NCBI GenBank assembly: GCA_022360015.1
Contig: JAKSDQ010000076.1
Coordinates: 62,001 to 126,000, forward strand
Length of the DNA: 64,000 nt
Source: Cytophagales bacterium
Lineage (GTDB): Bacteria > Bacteroidota > Bacteroidia > Cytophagales > Cyclobacteriaceae
Direction of reading: 5' to 3'
A program made the position numbers and the translations under genes. This document shows, piece by piece, positions 26,249-33,953 of this stretch. Within the stretch, counting starts at the first letter, position 1; each line of letters starts with the position of its first letter. The notes beneath the pieces are model-generated. The model searched no databases, was not told where the DNA came from, and saw nothing but the letters and a program-made list of their open reading frames with translations.

Positions 26249-27328
26249 ATGAAAACCGACCTATCTCCTGCAAAGCCTTCCTTACTCACTTTTTTACAAT
26301 ACTTCCTAATCATTGTCTTAATTCTGTATTTTGGTCAGTCGCTGTTGATTCCGGTTAGTTTTGGTTTACTGATAAGTTTTGTGTTGTATCCAATTTGTCG
26401 ATGGCTGGAGCAGCATAAATTTTCAAGGGTTATGGCTATTCTCACCAGCCTCGTTCTCTTTCTGACCCTGACATTACTACTTGTTGCGCTGATGGTCAGG
26501 CAGTTTTCCCTGTTTACGAGGCAATGGCCGGATCTTTACGATAAGGTCATACTTCTACTGAACGATGCCTTTAAAAATGTCGGCGATTTTTTTAATGTCG
26601 CCCCTGAAGAAAGAAGAAACTGGCTACAGACCTTGCTTACCGACGCTTCACAAAAAATCCTGCAGATTTTGCCCAGGACCGTTTACAACACATCAATTTC
26701 AACAGTTTTGTTTTTATTGGTGCCATTTTATACCGCCCTGATACTGTATTACCGCAAACTGCTAATGACCTTTTTGTTTCAGATATTTCCGGGTGCGAAA
26801 CGTCAGGAAGCAATTCTGAGCATTTTGCAGGAGTCCATTATTGCCTATTATAATTTTATTAAAGGAATGGCATTGGTATATCTGATCGTGGGCATATTAA
26901 ATAGTATAGGCTTAGCCATTTTAGGTATCCCCAATGCGATATTTTTCGGCTTCATTGCTTCTATTCTTACGTTTATACCGTATATCGGCATCACGCTTGG
27001 GGCTCTTTTGCCCATGAGCATAGCCTGGCTGACTTACGACTCGATATGGTACCCCCTGGGCATTGTTGGAATATTTGTGGTGGTGCAGGTGCTGGAGGCC
27101 AATATTATATTCCCGCTGGCGGTGAGTTTCAAATTAAGGATAAACGCCCTGGCTACTATTACAGTCATTATGCTGGGGGCTATTATCTGGGGTGCCTCCG
27201 GTATGATTCTTTTCATGCCTTTTACCGCCATTTTTAAGCTGATTGCCGATAGGGTAGAGGTGCTGAAACCCATTTCTATTCTTCTGGGAACACCTGAGGA
27301 AATCGAAAAGGATCATGATGGCGGTTGA
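26249..27328 (+). CDS. AI-2E family transporter (PerM/YdiK type)
   Basis: A 359-residue inner-membrane protein with about seven or eight hydrophobic helices. Family stretches are LLIPVSFGLLISFVLYPICR near the N-terminus, a long amphipathic middle region (LFTRQWPDLYDKVILLLNDA), and FGFIASILTFIPYIGITLGA, which contains the conserved proline-isoleucine-glycine turn. Members export autoinducer-2 or exchange ions such as Na+/H+; which applies here is unknown. A paired FNR-like operator lies upstream, and the next operator pair (27303-27338) begins inside its last codons. Confidence 0.9.
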   Translation: MKTDLSPAKPSLLTFLQYFLIIVLILYFGQSLLIPVSFGLLISFVLYPICRWLEQHKFSRVMAILTSLVLFLTLTLLLVALMVRQFSLFTRQWPDLYDKVILLLNDAFKNVGDFFNVAPEERRNWLQTLLTDASQKILQILPRTVYNTSISTVLFLLVPFYTALILYYRKLLMTFLFQIFPGAKRQEAILSILQESIIAYYNFIKGMALVYLIVGILNSIGLAILGIPNAIFFGFIASILTFIPYIGITLGALLPMSIAWLTYDSIWYPLGIVGIFVVVQVLEANIIFPLAVSFKLRINALATITVIMLGAIIWGASGMILFMPFTAIFKLIADRVEVLKPISILLGTPEEIEKDHDGG

Positions 27329-27369
27329 TCAAGATCATTGAAAAACTGGCTTTTGATTTGGTAATTTTA
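27303..27369 (+). promoter_or_regulatory. Paired FNR-like operators and -7 box before a small gene
   Basis: TCGAA-AAGG-ATCAT (27303-27316, half match) and TTGAT-CAAG-ATCAT (27325-27338) have centres 22 bp apart. The -7 box TAATTTTA starts at 27362, 30.5 bp from the nearer centre, one base longer than elsewhere. The distal site lies inside the 3' end of the transporter gene. Confidence 0.6.
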
Positions 27370-27380
27370 AACAAAAAGTC

Positions 27381-27575
27381 ATGGAAGAAAAGAATCTGAT
27401 GAAAGAAATACTGTACCTCGGGACTGGTTTAACGGCACAGGGTTTGAACAAAATGAAATCAATCGTCGAACATTTTTCAGAGGCAATGCAGATGCCAGGT
27501 GTACTTACCGTACTTTTACCCCGTGTAGACTACAATGAAATAAAACGCCTGAAACGAGAGATTATGGTCACCTGA
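27381..27575 (+). CDS. Small protein of unknown function
   Basis: A 64-residue, probably soluble protein that I do not recognise. The sequence is moderately charged, with a short hydrophobic centre (MPGVLTVLLPRV) and a basic tail (IKRLKREIM). It is supported as a gene mainly by context: an FNR-like operator pair and -7 box lie just upstream, and no other rightward gene follows for that promoter to serve. The next gene (Usp) is convergent. Confidence 0.5.
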   Translation: MEEKNLMKEILYLGTGLTAQGLNKMKSIVEHFSEAMQMPGVLTVLLPRVDYNEIKRLKREIMVT

Positions 27576-27609
27576 GCCTTTCAGGTGACTATAACGTAGT
27601 CAGCAGTGG

Positions 27610-28443
27610 TTACTTGAGCGCTAATATCGGCACCTTACTGTGAAAAGCCAGCTTTTTAGAAATACGTTTTTGGGACAGGTTATCCAAAAACTTGTGTTTT
27701 CTGGGAATCAAAGCGATTAAATCGATGTCATTGTTTTGTGCATAATCCTCCAGGCCGGCTTCTATGTTTTGGGTATGAATGAAGTGATATGTATGTCTGA
27801 CGTGCTTGAAATACTGTTCAAACTTTTTGGCCTCATTAATTTCCGAATCAGATAATCCTGCTTCTTCATCCGGGTCGATATGAACAATATTAATTTCCGC
27901 ATTAAAAGCTTTTGTAAGCTGGATCAATGTTTGGAGAACGTTTTTATCCTCGATACTTTTATAATCGCCTGCAAAGGCAATTCGTTTTATGTCGCTCATC
28001 CGTGCGCTTTCCGGTATGGCCAACACAGGAATCACCGACTCTTTCATCACTGAATATGTGTTACTGCCAATCAAAATTTCATCCAGGCCCCGTGCTCCGT
28101 GCGTACCCATTACAATGAGCTTGCATCCGGTTGACTCACAAGCACTGAGAATCGCGTTTTTAGTGAGGTCGTGTTTGATTAATATGTCGTGTTCTACTTC
28201 CTTTAACTCCTCGGGGGTTTCTTTGAATATATCAAATTCCTTTTTGATGTTGTCTTTGATGTTAGTAATTGACTCTGAAAAATAAGCCTCTGCTCCCGCA
28301 TCCATCGATGAAACCGGCACCTGAAACGCATGCATCAGAATCAATTTTGCATCCATTTTTTTTGCCATCTTTATGGCAAAGGTTAGTGCATTTTTGGAAC
28401 AAAGTGAAAAGTCTGTTGGAACTAATATTTTGGTATTATGCAT
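27610..28443 (-). CDS. Universal stress protein, tandem two-domain
   Basis: A 277-residue cytoplasmic protein made of two UspA folds. Domain 1 (about 1-145) keeps the ATP-binding pattern G-x2-G-x9-G-S in MGTHGARGLDEILIGSN. Domain 2 (about 150-277) has lost it (ALIPRKHKFLDNL). Such tandem Usps bind ATP in one half and are induced by starvation or low oxygen. It lies downstream of hsp20 on the same strand with a hairpin terminator in the 90-bp gap, so partial read-through or a separate promoter is needed. Confidence 0.92.
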   Translation of the reverse strand: MHNTKILVPTDFSLCSKNALTFAIKMAKKMDAKLILMHAFQVPVSSMDAGAEAYFSESITNIKDNIKKEFDIFKETPEELKEVEHDILIKHDLTKNAILSACESTGCKLIVMGTHGARGLDEILIGSNTYSVMKESVIPVLAIPESARMSDIKRIAFAGDYKSIEDKNVLQTLIQLTKAFNAEINIVHIDPDEEAGLSDSEINEAKKFEQYFKHVRHTYHFIHTQNIEAGLEDYAQNNDIDLIALIPRKHKFLDNLSQKRISKKLAFHSKVPILALK

Positions 28444-28458
28444 TTTTAAAAAGTGTTT

Positions 28459-28484
28459 AAAAGGCGGCTGTAATACCGCCTTTT
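28459..28484. terminator. Hairpin terminator between hsp20 and usp
   Basis: A perfect 9-bp inverted repeat (AAAAGGCGG / CCGCCTTTT) around an 8-base loop gives a T-run on either strand. For the leftward hsp20 transcript it would act as a terminator or attenuator before usp. Confidence 0.65.
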
Positions 28485-28533
28485 ATTAATAGTTAATTAA
28501 TCTTACACTAAATAAACTAATCTTATACTCATT

Positions 28534-28965
28534 TCAAGATATGGAGATTTGTTTTTTGGGAAGTTTTTTCGCTTCCTCTTTTTTCGGCAATCCCAACTTC
28601 AGCACCCCGTCCTGATAATTTGCCTTTATTTTATCCTGATCTACAGAACCAGGAAGCATAAATGAGCGATAGAATGAACTATAATTGAATTCTTTCCGCG
28701 TGTAATCTTTTTCCTTTACCTCAGATTCTTCTTTTTTCTCACAGCTAATTGTCAGATTTCCATTTTCAATGTTGATGTGGAAATCCCTTTTATCCAAACC
28801 TGGGGCGGCCAGTTCTACTGTAAACTCATTATCATCTTCTCTGATGTTGGCTGCCGGAACCCTTGACAGCCAGCCGTTACCAACTTCCAGGTCATCATCA
28901 AAAAAGTCAGTAAACATTTTTGGAAAATTGGGGAATAGCCTTGAACTTCTGATTAGGTTTGTCAT
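28534..28965 (-). CDS. Small heat shock protein, Hsp20 / alpha-crystallin family
   Basis: A 143-residue ATP-independent holdase chaperone. The alpha-crystallin domain covers about residues 38-130: PAANIREDDNEFTVELAAPG, then FHINIENGNLTISCEKK, and the conserved YSSFYRSFMLPGSVD and DGVLKLGLPKKE at its end. A short K-rich tail closes the protein. A near-consensus Shine-Dalgarno (AGGAGG) precedes the start. Transcription is predicted from TAAGTTTG (29016-29009) behind a pair of FNR-like dyads, so it should be induced together with the storage and fermentation genes. Confidence 0.95.
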   Translation of the reverse strand: MTNLIRSSRLFPNFPKMFTDFFDDDLEVGNGWLSRVPAANIREDDNEFTVELAAPGLDKRDFHINIENGNLTISCEKKEESEVKEKDYTRKEFNYSSFYRSFMLPGSVDQDKIKANYQDGVLKLGLPKKEEAKKLPKKQISIS

Positions 28966-29008
28966 TTTAGTTTCCTCCTATATTTTGGTTTTAAAAATAT
29001 ATTTCAGA

Positions 29009-29074
29009 CAAACTTAACCACCTTTCTATCCAGTATCAATGATGGTAATCAGAAGGAAAAATGATTAAAATCAA
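29009..29074 (-). promoter_or_regulatory. hsp20 promoter with paired FNR-like operators
   Basis: On the minus strand the -7 box is TAAGTTTG (29016-29009), a perfect TAnnTTTG. Dyads ATGAT-GGTA-ATCAG (29039-29052) and ATGAT-TAAA-ATCAA (29061-29074) have centres at 29045.5 and 29067.5, that is 22 bp apart, and the nearer one is 29.5 bp from the -7 box. Confidence 0.75.
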
Positions 29075-29108
29075 TAGTGATGTCATGTATATTTTGGAAA
29101 GAAAAGGC

Positions 29109-29174
29109 CTGATTATTATCAATCCCGGTATTGATGAATATCATGGATCGGAGCCATGCGACGTGATATATTTG
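29109..29174 (+). promoter_or_regulatory. DUF4136 gene promoter with paired FNR-like operators
   Basis: Dyads CTGAT-TATT-ATCAA (29109-29122) and TTGAT-GAAT-ATCAT (29131-29144) have centres 22 bp apart. The -7 box TATATTTG (29167-29174) is a perfect match, 29.5 bp after the nearer centre. This is the clearest example of the arrangement in the window, and it fixes the start of the next gene at 29195. Confidence 0.8.
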
Positions 29175-29194
29175 AACACCGATTAAATGGACCT

Positions 29195-29713
29195 ATGAGA
29201 ATTCACATCATACTGCTGTTGCTGATATCAGCTTCTTTCTCACATTGTTCGCCAAGGGTTACCATCACCAGGGATCGCGATGATCAGGCCAATTTTTCCC
29301 AATACAAGACCTTTTATTGGGGGCCCATGGAAGAAGACAGGCATGAGGAATTTCCTATGTATGATAACAGTCTCAACCGGAAACGGATAAAACAGGCCGT
29401 AGCCGGCGAACTGGCTAAAATAGGTTATGTGATGAATGACAGGGCCCCTGATTTACTGGTGGATTTTCACATTGTGGTGGAGTCCAAACAGGATTACACA
29501 ACGCATCCTGACAGCCCCTACCGCTATTGGCGTGATTATCAATTAAGCACATACAATTATAAAGTGGGTACCCTGATTATTCACATTGTGGATGCTAATC
29601 TAGAGCAGTTAGTCTGGCAGGGCACGGCCTCGGCTGTATTGGATGAAAGACCGACAGAGGTGGAGCAGCGCATTCATGCTACCATAGCAAAAATATTTGA
29701 AAAATTTCCATAG
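29195..29713 (+). CDS. DUF4136 domain secreted or lipid-anchored protein
   Basis: About 172 residues. The start at 29195 is chosen because the predicted transcript begins near 29181 and because the protein then opens with a signal peptide (MRIHIILLLLISASF) followed by SHC, an imperfect lipobox. The DUF4136 domain follows: FSQYKTFYW near the N-terminus, ADLLVDFH-like APDLLVDFHIVVES in the middle, TLIIHIVDANLEQLVWQGTA near the end. These are envelope proteins of unknown function, common in Bacteroidota and proteobacteria. It is divergent from hsp20 and shares its operator region. Confidence 0.88.
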   Translation: MRIHIILLLLISASFSHCSPRVTITRDRDDQANFSQYKTFYWGPMEEDRHEEFPMYDNSLNRKRIKQAVAGELAKIGYVMNDRAPDLLVDFHIVVESKQDYTTHPDSPYRYWRDYQLSTYNYKVGTLIIHIVDANLEQLVWQGTASAVLDERPTEVEQRIHATIAKIFEKFP

Positions 29714-29757
29714 CCAGCGGATTCCGGAGGGGTATTTCATGCCAGCCACTGGTTTTC

Positions 29758-30873
29758 TCAAGGGCTCATAAGCGCGATCTTTTGAAATCTTCCCAACCTG
29801 CCATTTTCCACAAAAATTACTTCCCCATGGCCTCCTATGGTCAATTCTATGATATCATCAACCACATCGTGTATCTTTTGCCAATCCTGTCCTTTGCCTT
29901 TCTTTAATGATAAAGTCTTTATTTTTCGATCGACATATGCCGATTGACTGAAATCCTTTTCTACCACCAGGGTTTTACCAGTCATGTTACCGGCTTCCTT
30001 CCAAATCTGCTCTACGCCGGTGATGGTTTTGCCGACTGATGATAATCTTTCCAGTTTACTGATAACTTCATCATCTTTTTTCTCCAGTAGCCTGGTTACC
30101 TCGGGCCAGATTTTCCGGAAAACTTCCGGACCGCTCAAATGATCGAAATTGCCGTTAAGGCCAGCGGCTATGTTGTTACTGTACCGGGATGTTTTTTTGA
30201 AAACAGCCTGTTGGTCACCGACTCCCAACAGGATAACAGGCCTCGATTCCCGTTTAAAGTATGGTGCCAGCAGTTTATCCAAATGACGGTAAAATCCCTT
30301 TTGTCTTTCTTCCTGAATCGTGGATTCCTCAGACCCGTAATTGCCGCTTACCTTTGGTTTTTGCCGGGCCGGGTATTGAAATTGCTCCTCATAGGACAAG
30401 GGGAATGATTCATTGATAACCTCTTCAATGCCCAACTGTTGGGATATAAAAAAACGGGTTTTATTGTTGCTCAATGCCAGCACATAATACCTGGGCATCC
30501 GGTTTTTGGTAAAAATCACATCCCGCACTTCAAAACTGTTATCCACCACCACTTTCTTTTTTACCTCAAAAGGGAACAGTATTGTCTTACCCACCTCTTC
30601 ACCCACGAAAAATCCCACCCCTGCAGCAGCACCGGCAAATGTTTCCGGAGTTTGAAGTTCATCCAGCTTCCTGATTAATCCGCTGATGTTACCATCACTG
30701 AAACCGGCCTGTAAAATATTTTTGGCTTCATTGACAGCATTTTTGATCGCCAGCTTATTCTGATTTCTTTCCGGCAGTTGTTTATATAACGGAACGATCA
30801 CTGAAATACAAATACGATTGTCTGCCCCTGGCTTTATTCCCAACAGTTCTTCAACGTATCTTTCGTTTTTCAT
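29758..30873 (-). CDS. baeRF family (bacterial eRF1-like) protein
   Basis: A 371-residue cytoplasmic protein that fits the bacterial archaeo-eukaryotic release factor (baeRF3-type) group. Supporting stretches are ISVIVPLYKQLPERNQNKLA at the start, AAGVGFFVGEEVGKTILFPF, the middle VILLGVGDQQAVFKKTSRYS, and the C-terminal VDDIIELTIGGHGEVIFVEN. Family members are proposed to act on ribosomes under stress or in phage response; this is not proven. It lies among stress genes, and a perfect FNR-like dyad is found about 100 bp upstream. Confidence 0.72.
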   Translation of the reverse strand: MKNERYVEELLGIKPGADNRICISVIVPLYKQLPERNQNKLAIKNAVNEAKNILQAGFSDGNISGLIRKLDELQTPETFAGAAAGVGFFVGEEVGKTILFPFEVKKKVVVDNSFEVRDVIFTKNRMPRYYVLALSNNKTRFFISQQLGIEEVINESFPLSYEEQFQYPARQKPKVSGNYGSEESTIQEERQKGFYRHLDKLLAPYFKRESRPVILLGVGDQQAVFKKTSRYSNNIAAGLNGNFDHLSGPEVFRKIWPEVTRLLEKKDDEVISKLERLSSVGKTITGVEQIWKEAGNMTGKTLVVEKDFSQSAYVDRKIKTLSLKKGKGQDWQKIHDVVDDIIELTIGGHGEVIFVENGRLGRFQKIALMSP

Positions 30874-31207
30874 GGTATTAAAATTTAGATTTGAAGGCCT
30901 TCATTCATAGTGTGATTATAAACGTTATGGACAGGCAATTCAATGAGGTTGATTAGGAATGAAAATGATCCTGGTCATTTTCGTTGGCGTACAATAGTAT
31001 TAAGTTCAGCACCTGGTAAATGATTGTGATAGCTGTTACTTATTTGCTTCGAGGCTTCCGGTGATATGCTTTTTCCCGGTAAAAAACTTTACGAAAAAAC
31101 GCCTCTGAGGACCTCGTATTTATAATCTATTCATTGTGTATAAATTTGAATGGTCAATAAACCCGGTTAAACTATAAGCGCATGGTCAAGCCTGAAGTCT
31201 TAGAAAC
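30874..31207. other. Intergenic region with an FNR-like dyad
   Basis: The divergent gap between the baeRF and P-loop kinase genes holds ATGAT-CCTG-GTCAT (30965-30978), inside an 8-bp perfect inverted repeat (30961-30968 / 30975-30982). A weaker dyad (30943-30956) is centred 22 bp nearer the baeRF gene. No good -7 box is seen at the standard distance for that gene. TAAATTTG at 31141 is a plausible -7 box for the kinase, without a matching operator. No gene is seen. Confidence 0.5.
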
Positions 31208-31696
31208 ATGATAGTTGTGGTATTTGGATTGCCTGGTACAGGCAAAAGCTATTTTGCCGGCAGGTTGGCTGAAATCATAAAGGCGGAATATATAAGCAGC
31301 GACCGGGTTCGCTTCAAGATGATTAAAGACCGTGCCTATACCGAGGAAGAGAAAATGAAAGTATATGATCAAATGCTTGTGCTCACCAGGCAGTTGATCA
31401 GACAACAAAAACGCGTGGTTCTGGATGCTACGTTCTATCGGAAGGAGATAAGGCAAATGTTTGTAGCATTGGCAGCGTCGTTGAACGTAAAAATTTATTT
31501 TATTGAGGTGACGGCCAGGGAATTATTGGTCAAAAAGCGGGTGAGTAAAAAAAGAAAAGAAAGTGAAGCTGATTACGAGGTGTACCGGAAGGTAAAGGCG
31601 CTGTTTCAACCAATGGTTGAGCAACACCTGACACTAGAATCCCAGGAGAATAATATTAGAGAAATGTTGGAAAAGGCGGCTAAGTATCTGGGCTGA
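31208..31696 (+). CDS. P-loop kinase-like protein (COG0645 type)
   Basis: A 162-residue ATPase/kinase. The Walker A motif is at the very start, VFGLPGTGKSYFAGRL (residues 4-19). A lid-like region has SSDRVRFKM, VLDATFYRKEIRQ resembles the Walker B/substrate strand of small zeta-toxin or nucleoside-type kinases, and RVSKKRKESEADYEVY the arginine-rich lid. In many bacteria this domain is the C-terminal half of a fusion with an aminoglycoside-phosphotransferase-like kinase. Here that partner is a separate gene at 32832-33839. The substrate is unknown. Confidence 0.82.
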   Translation: MIVVVFGLPGTGKSYFAGRLAEIIKAEYISSDRVRFKMIKDRAYTEEEKMKVYDQMLVLTRQLIRQQKRVVLDATFYRKEIRQMFVALAASLNVKIYFIEVTARELLVKKRVSKKRKESEADYEVYRKVKALFQPMVEQHLTLESQENNIREMLEKAAKYLG

Positions 31697-31737
31697 TTTC
31701 CTATAAAAGAAAATCAGCCTTTTGATCCGGTGATCTT

Positions 31738-32109
31738 TTAAGATGATGTCTTCTCTTTGCTTTTGCCTTTGTCCAGGAATTTTTCGAGAAAATCCGGAAC
31801 CTTTTCGAAAGCGGCAGATAACCCTTTGCTTTTGCTGGCAGACAGAAAAGATATTTCATCGCCCTTTGTAACCAGAAATCCTATTGGCTCAATACCTATT
31901 CCGGCCCCGGCACCAACGCCTTCACCTTTTCCTGTTTTAGGCGCATCTCCGCCTCCACCACCACTGCCAAATCCTATGCCAACTCGTATCACAGGAACAC
32001 ATTCAAATTCCCCCAGCTTGAACGGATCCCCGATAACGGTTTCCGTTTTTGCTTCTGACTGTAAAAATGAGGTTATTTTTTCCAGCATGTCTTCAAATTT
32101 CATGTCCAT
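31738..32109 (-). CDS. GerW/YtfJ family sporulation-type protein
   Basis: A 123-residue protein. The YtfJ core is clear: VIGDPFKLGEFECVPVIRVG, then the glycine-rich GFGSGGGGG and GAGAGIGIEPIGFLV, then EISFL. In Bacillus, YtfJ (GerW) is needed for spore germination, but the family is broad and also found in non-sporulating bacteria, where its role is unknown. Here it follows a DUF2953-like gene by 27 bp, the same pairing as ytfI-ytfJ. The operon promoter is the bidirectional FNR-like region at 32704-32769. Confidence 0.9.
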   Translation of the reverse strand: MDMKFEDMLEKITSFLQSEAKTETVIGDPFKLGEFECVPVIRVGIGFGSGGGGGDAPKTGKGEGVGAGAGIGIEPIGFLVTKGDEISFLSASKSKGLSAAFEKVPDFLEKFLDKGKSKEKTSS

Positions 32110-32136
32110 CTTTTTCAGTTTTTGGTTTTTAATATA

Positions 32137-32672
32137 TTATTTAAGTAGAAAATATCTTATGAGTACCGGTGCCATTCTTACCAGGCGGTTATTGATTAGC
32201 ATGTACAAACTGGCATTTCCTTCAAAATTCACCGATAACCGGATTCTATCTTGACTGATCCACATAAAAACCGGTATCAACTGTGCGTTTAAGACATAAT
32301 TGTCGGTATCGATATCGACCTTTAATACTTCAAGTTCAAAAGTTTTTATCACCGGCCAAACCAGCTTTCGGATTAACCGTGGCAACCTGACTTCAGCCTT
32401 CTTTTTTTGCGTTTTCCGGCCAGTTTTTTTTTACGGTCAACCGGACCGACTTTCCTTTCAAACAAATCCTTTTCTGATGAAAAAAAGAAAATGCGGTATT
32501 GAAAAAATACACTTTCATCCCGTAAGCAGATGCTGTATTTCATGATTCCTTTTAACTCAATCTGTAATATATTTTCCGGTTGGTTTGTATCAATACAAAG
32601 TGTCACAGGTGCTGTCAATACCCATGTAAGGCCTAACAGAAAAACGCCCAGAAAAGCAATAAGGATTATCAT
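32137..32672 (-). CDS. DUF2953-like membrane protein, frameshifted
   Basis: Two overlapping frames make one protein of about 178 residues. The first (32672-32373) has a transmembrane start (IILIAFLGVFLLGLTWVL), a beta-rich stretch, and a lysine-rich linker. The second (to 32137) continues with LPRLIRKLVWPVIKTFELEV and ends in NNRLVRMAPVLIRYF. Adding one base in the T7 run at 32402-32408 (A7 in the message) joins them as KRKKKKAEVRLPR, matching the K-rich linker usual for DUF2953. The gene lies directly before gerW/ytfJ, as does DUF2953 in Bacillus. A homopolymer sequencing error is likely. Confidence 0.65.
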
Positions 32673-32703
32673 ACGGCTAATTGCAGGTAATGTCTCTTTT
32701 CTT

Positions 32704-32799
32704 TAAAGGTAGTTGGCTACCGGAATTTGTGCTATGATTACAATCATAGGCACCATTGATCTTTATCAACAGAATGCCGGTAATACGATGCTAGATTCC
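32704..32799. promoter_or_regulatory. Bidirectional promoter with a shared FNR-like operator pair
   Basis: Dyads ATGAT-TACA-ATCAT (32734-32747) and TTGAT-CTTT-ATCAA (32756-32769, full FNR consensus) have centres 22 bp apart. Leftward, TACCTTTA (32711-32704) is 29.5 bp from the left centre. Rightward, TAGATTCC (from 32792) is 29.5 bp from the right centre. One operator pair can thus serve both the DUF2953-gerW operon and the APH-like kinase gene. Confidence 0.75.
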
Positions 32800-32831
32800 G
32801 GTAACAACTTCAACCGATACCGGGTAAAAAG

Positions 32832-33839
32832 ATGACTAAAGAGGAAATTAAAGCACTTATCGGCACGATGAAAAAGCAAACCAGTCAGGATGTTTCTTTG
32901 ATAGAAACACATATATCCTGGGTTATTCTGGAGGGCTCATCGGTTTACAAGATAAAAAAACCGATGCAATATTCTTTTTTGGATTTTTCAACGCCGGAAA
33001 AACGCAGGTATTGTTGTTATAAAGAATTGATTTTAAACAGAAGAATTGCCAGGGAAGTCTATCTGGAAGTTGTGCCGGTTTGTGTCAAAAATGATTCCTA
33101 TTATATTCAAGCAAAAGAGGGTGTCATTATCGATTATGCGGTAAAGATGAAAAGGCTGGATCAGGATAAGCTGATGAATCATTTGCTGAGAAAAAATGAA
33201 GTGGCCCATCACCAGATCATTACCCTGGCCGAAAAAATTGCCCGGTTTCATCATAACGCCGATATCATTGTGGATGCCTTTGCCTGGCGGAGCTTTGATG
33301 AGAAGTTTGCCGATTTAGGAGGAATACGGGAATTTGTGACTAAGCATCTTGACGGACATTGCCAGGCTGTTGTTGAGAAAGCCATTAAAAAATCCACCGA
33401 ATTTCTGCAATCCCATGCAAATTTATTAAACATGCGTGTGAGGGAAGGATTTCAACGGGATGTACACGGAGATTTGCATGCCAAAAACATATTTTTATAT
33501 GATGATCCGGTCATATTTGACTGTATTGAATTCAGCGACGACCACAGACAGATGGATCTGTTAAATGAACTTGCCTTTTGTTGCATGGATTTGGAGGCTA
33601 ATGAAAGGCATGATTTTAGTAAGCTATTGCTGGAAACATACCTCAAACACCTGCCTGCCATACGCGATGAAGAGGAAATGAAGCTATTTATTTATTTTAA
33701 GGCCTATCGCGCCAACGTAAGGGCCAAGGTCAATGCCCTTCGCGCCAAACAGGAAAAGCAACCCGGGCCATTAAAAAAGATTACCGAGGCGGTAGATAAA
33801 TACCTTCGACTGATGGACTATTATTTGAATCAGGTCTGA
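32832..33839 (+). CDS. APH-like kinase (COG2187 type)
   Basis: A 335-residue protein of the aminoglycoside-phosphotransferase / kinase-like fold. ISWVILEGSSVYKIKKPMQY is the N-lobe with the ATP lysine. The catalytic loop is VHGDLHAKNIFLYDD and the metal site VIFDCIEFSDDHRQMD. A helical C-lobe follows. The COG2187 family is usually fused to a P-loop kinase; here that domain is encoded separately at 31208-31696. The natural substrate is unknown; resistance is not implied. The gene stands behind a bidirectional FNR-like promoter. Confidence 0.88.
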   Translation: MTKEEIKALIGTMKKQTSQDVSLIETHISWVILEGSSVYKIKKPMQYSFLDFSTPEKRRYCCYKELILNRRIAREVYLEVVPVCVKNDSYYIQAKEGVIIDYAVKMKRLDQDKLMNHLLRKNEVAHHQIITLAEKIARFHHNADIIVDAFAWRSFDEKFADLGGIREFVTKHLDGHCQAVVEKAIKKSTEFLQSHANLLNMRVREGFQRDVHGDLHAKNIFLYDDPVIFDCIEFSDDHRQMDLLNELAFCCMDLEANERHDFSKLLLETYLKHLPAIRDEEEMKLFIYFKAYRANVRAKVNALRAKQEKQPGPLKKITEAVDKYLRLMDYYLNQV

Positions 33840-33901
33840 TTCATATCATTTGAGTTGTTAACCAAGATCATTGGGTTAGGGGGTTCGGTCGGATATCTTT
33901 A
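33836..33901 (+). promoter_or_regulatory. Paired FNR-like operators and -7 box upstream of a small peptide gene and ldhA-ppsA
   Basis: CTGAT-TCAT-ATCAT (33836-33849) and TTAAC-CAAG-ATCAT (33858-33871) have centres 22 bp apart. The -7 box TATCTTTA starts at 33894, exactly 29.5 bp after the nearer centre. The distal site overlaps the stop codon of the APH-like gene. Confidence 0.65.
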
Positions 33902-33953
33902 GGGCAGGATTCTGAATGGCGGAGTGATAGCCGTGTGTGAATTGTTTGAACTT

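Noticed and set aside
30961-30982. Hairpin GAAAATGA/TCATTTTC read as a terminator
   Set aside because: There is no T-run after it and it lies in a divergent gap; the core matches the TGAT-N4-ATCA operator family, so a protein-binding dyad is the better reading.
31757-32254. Rightward frame of 165 codons opposite gerW
   Set aside because: A shadow of the glycine-rich gerW sequence (proline- and serine-rich translation); the gerW frame has a clear family match.
32832-33839. Calling the APH-like kinase an antibiotic-resistance gene
   Set aside because: The COG2187 branch is a housekeeping-type kinase family and its neighbours are stress genes, not resistance genes.
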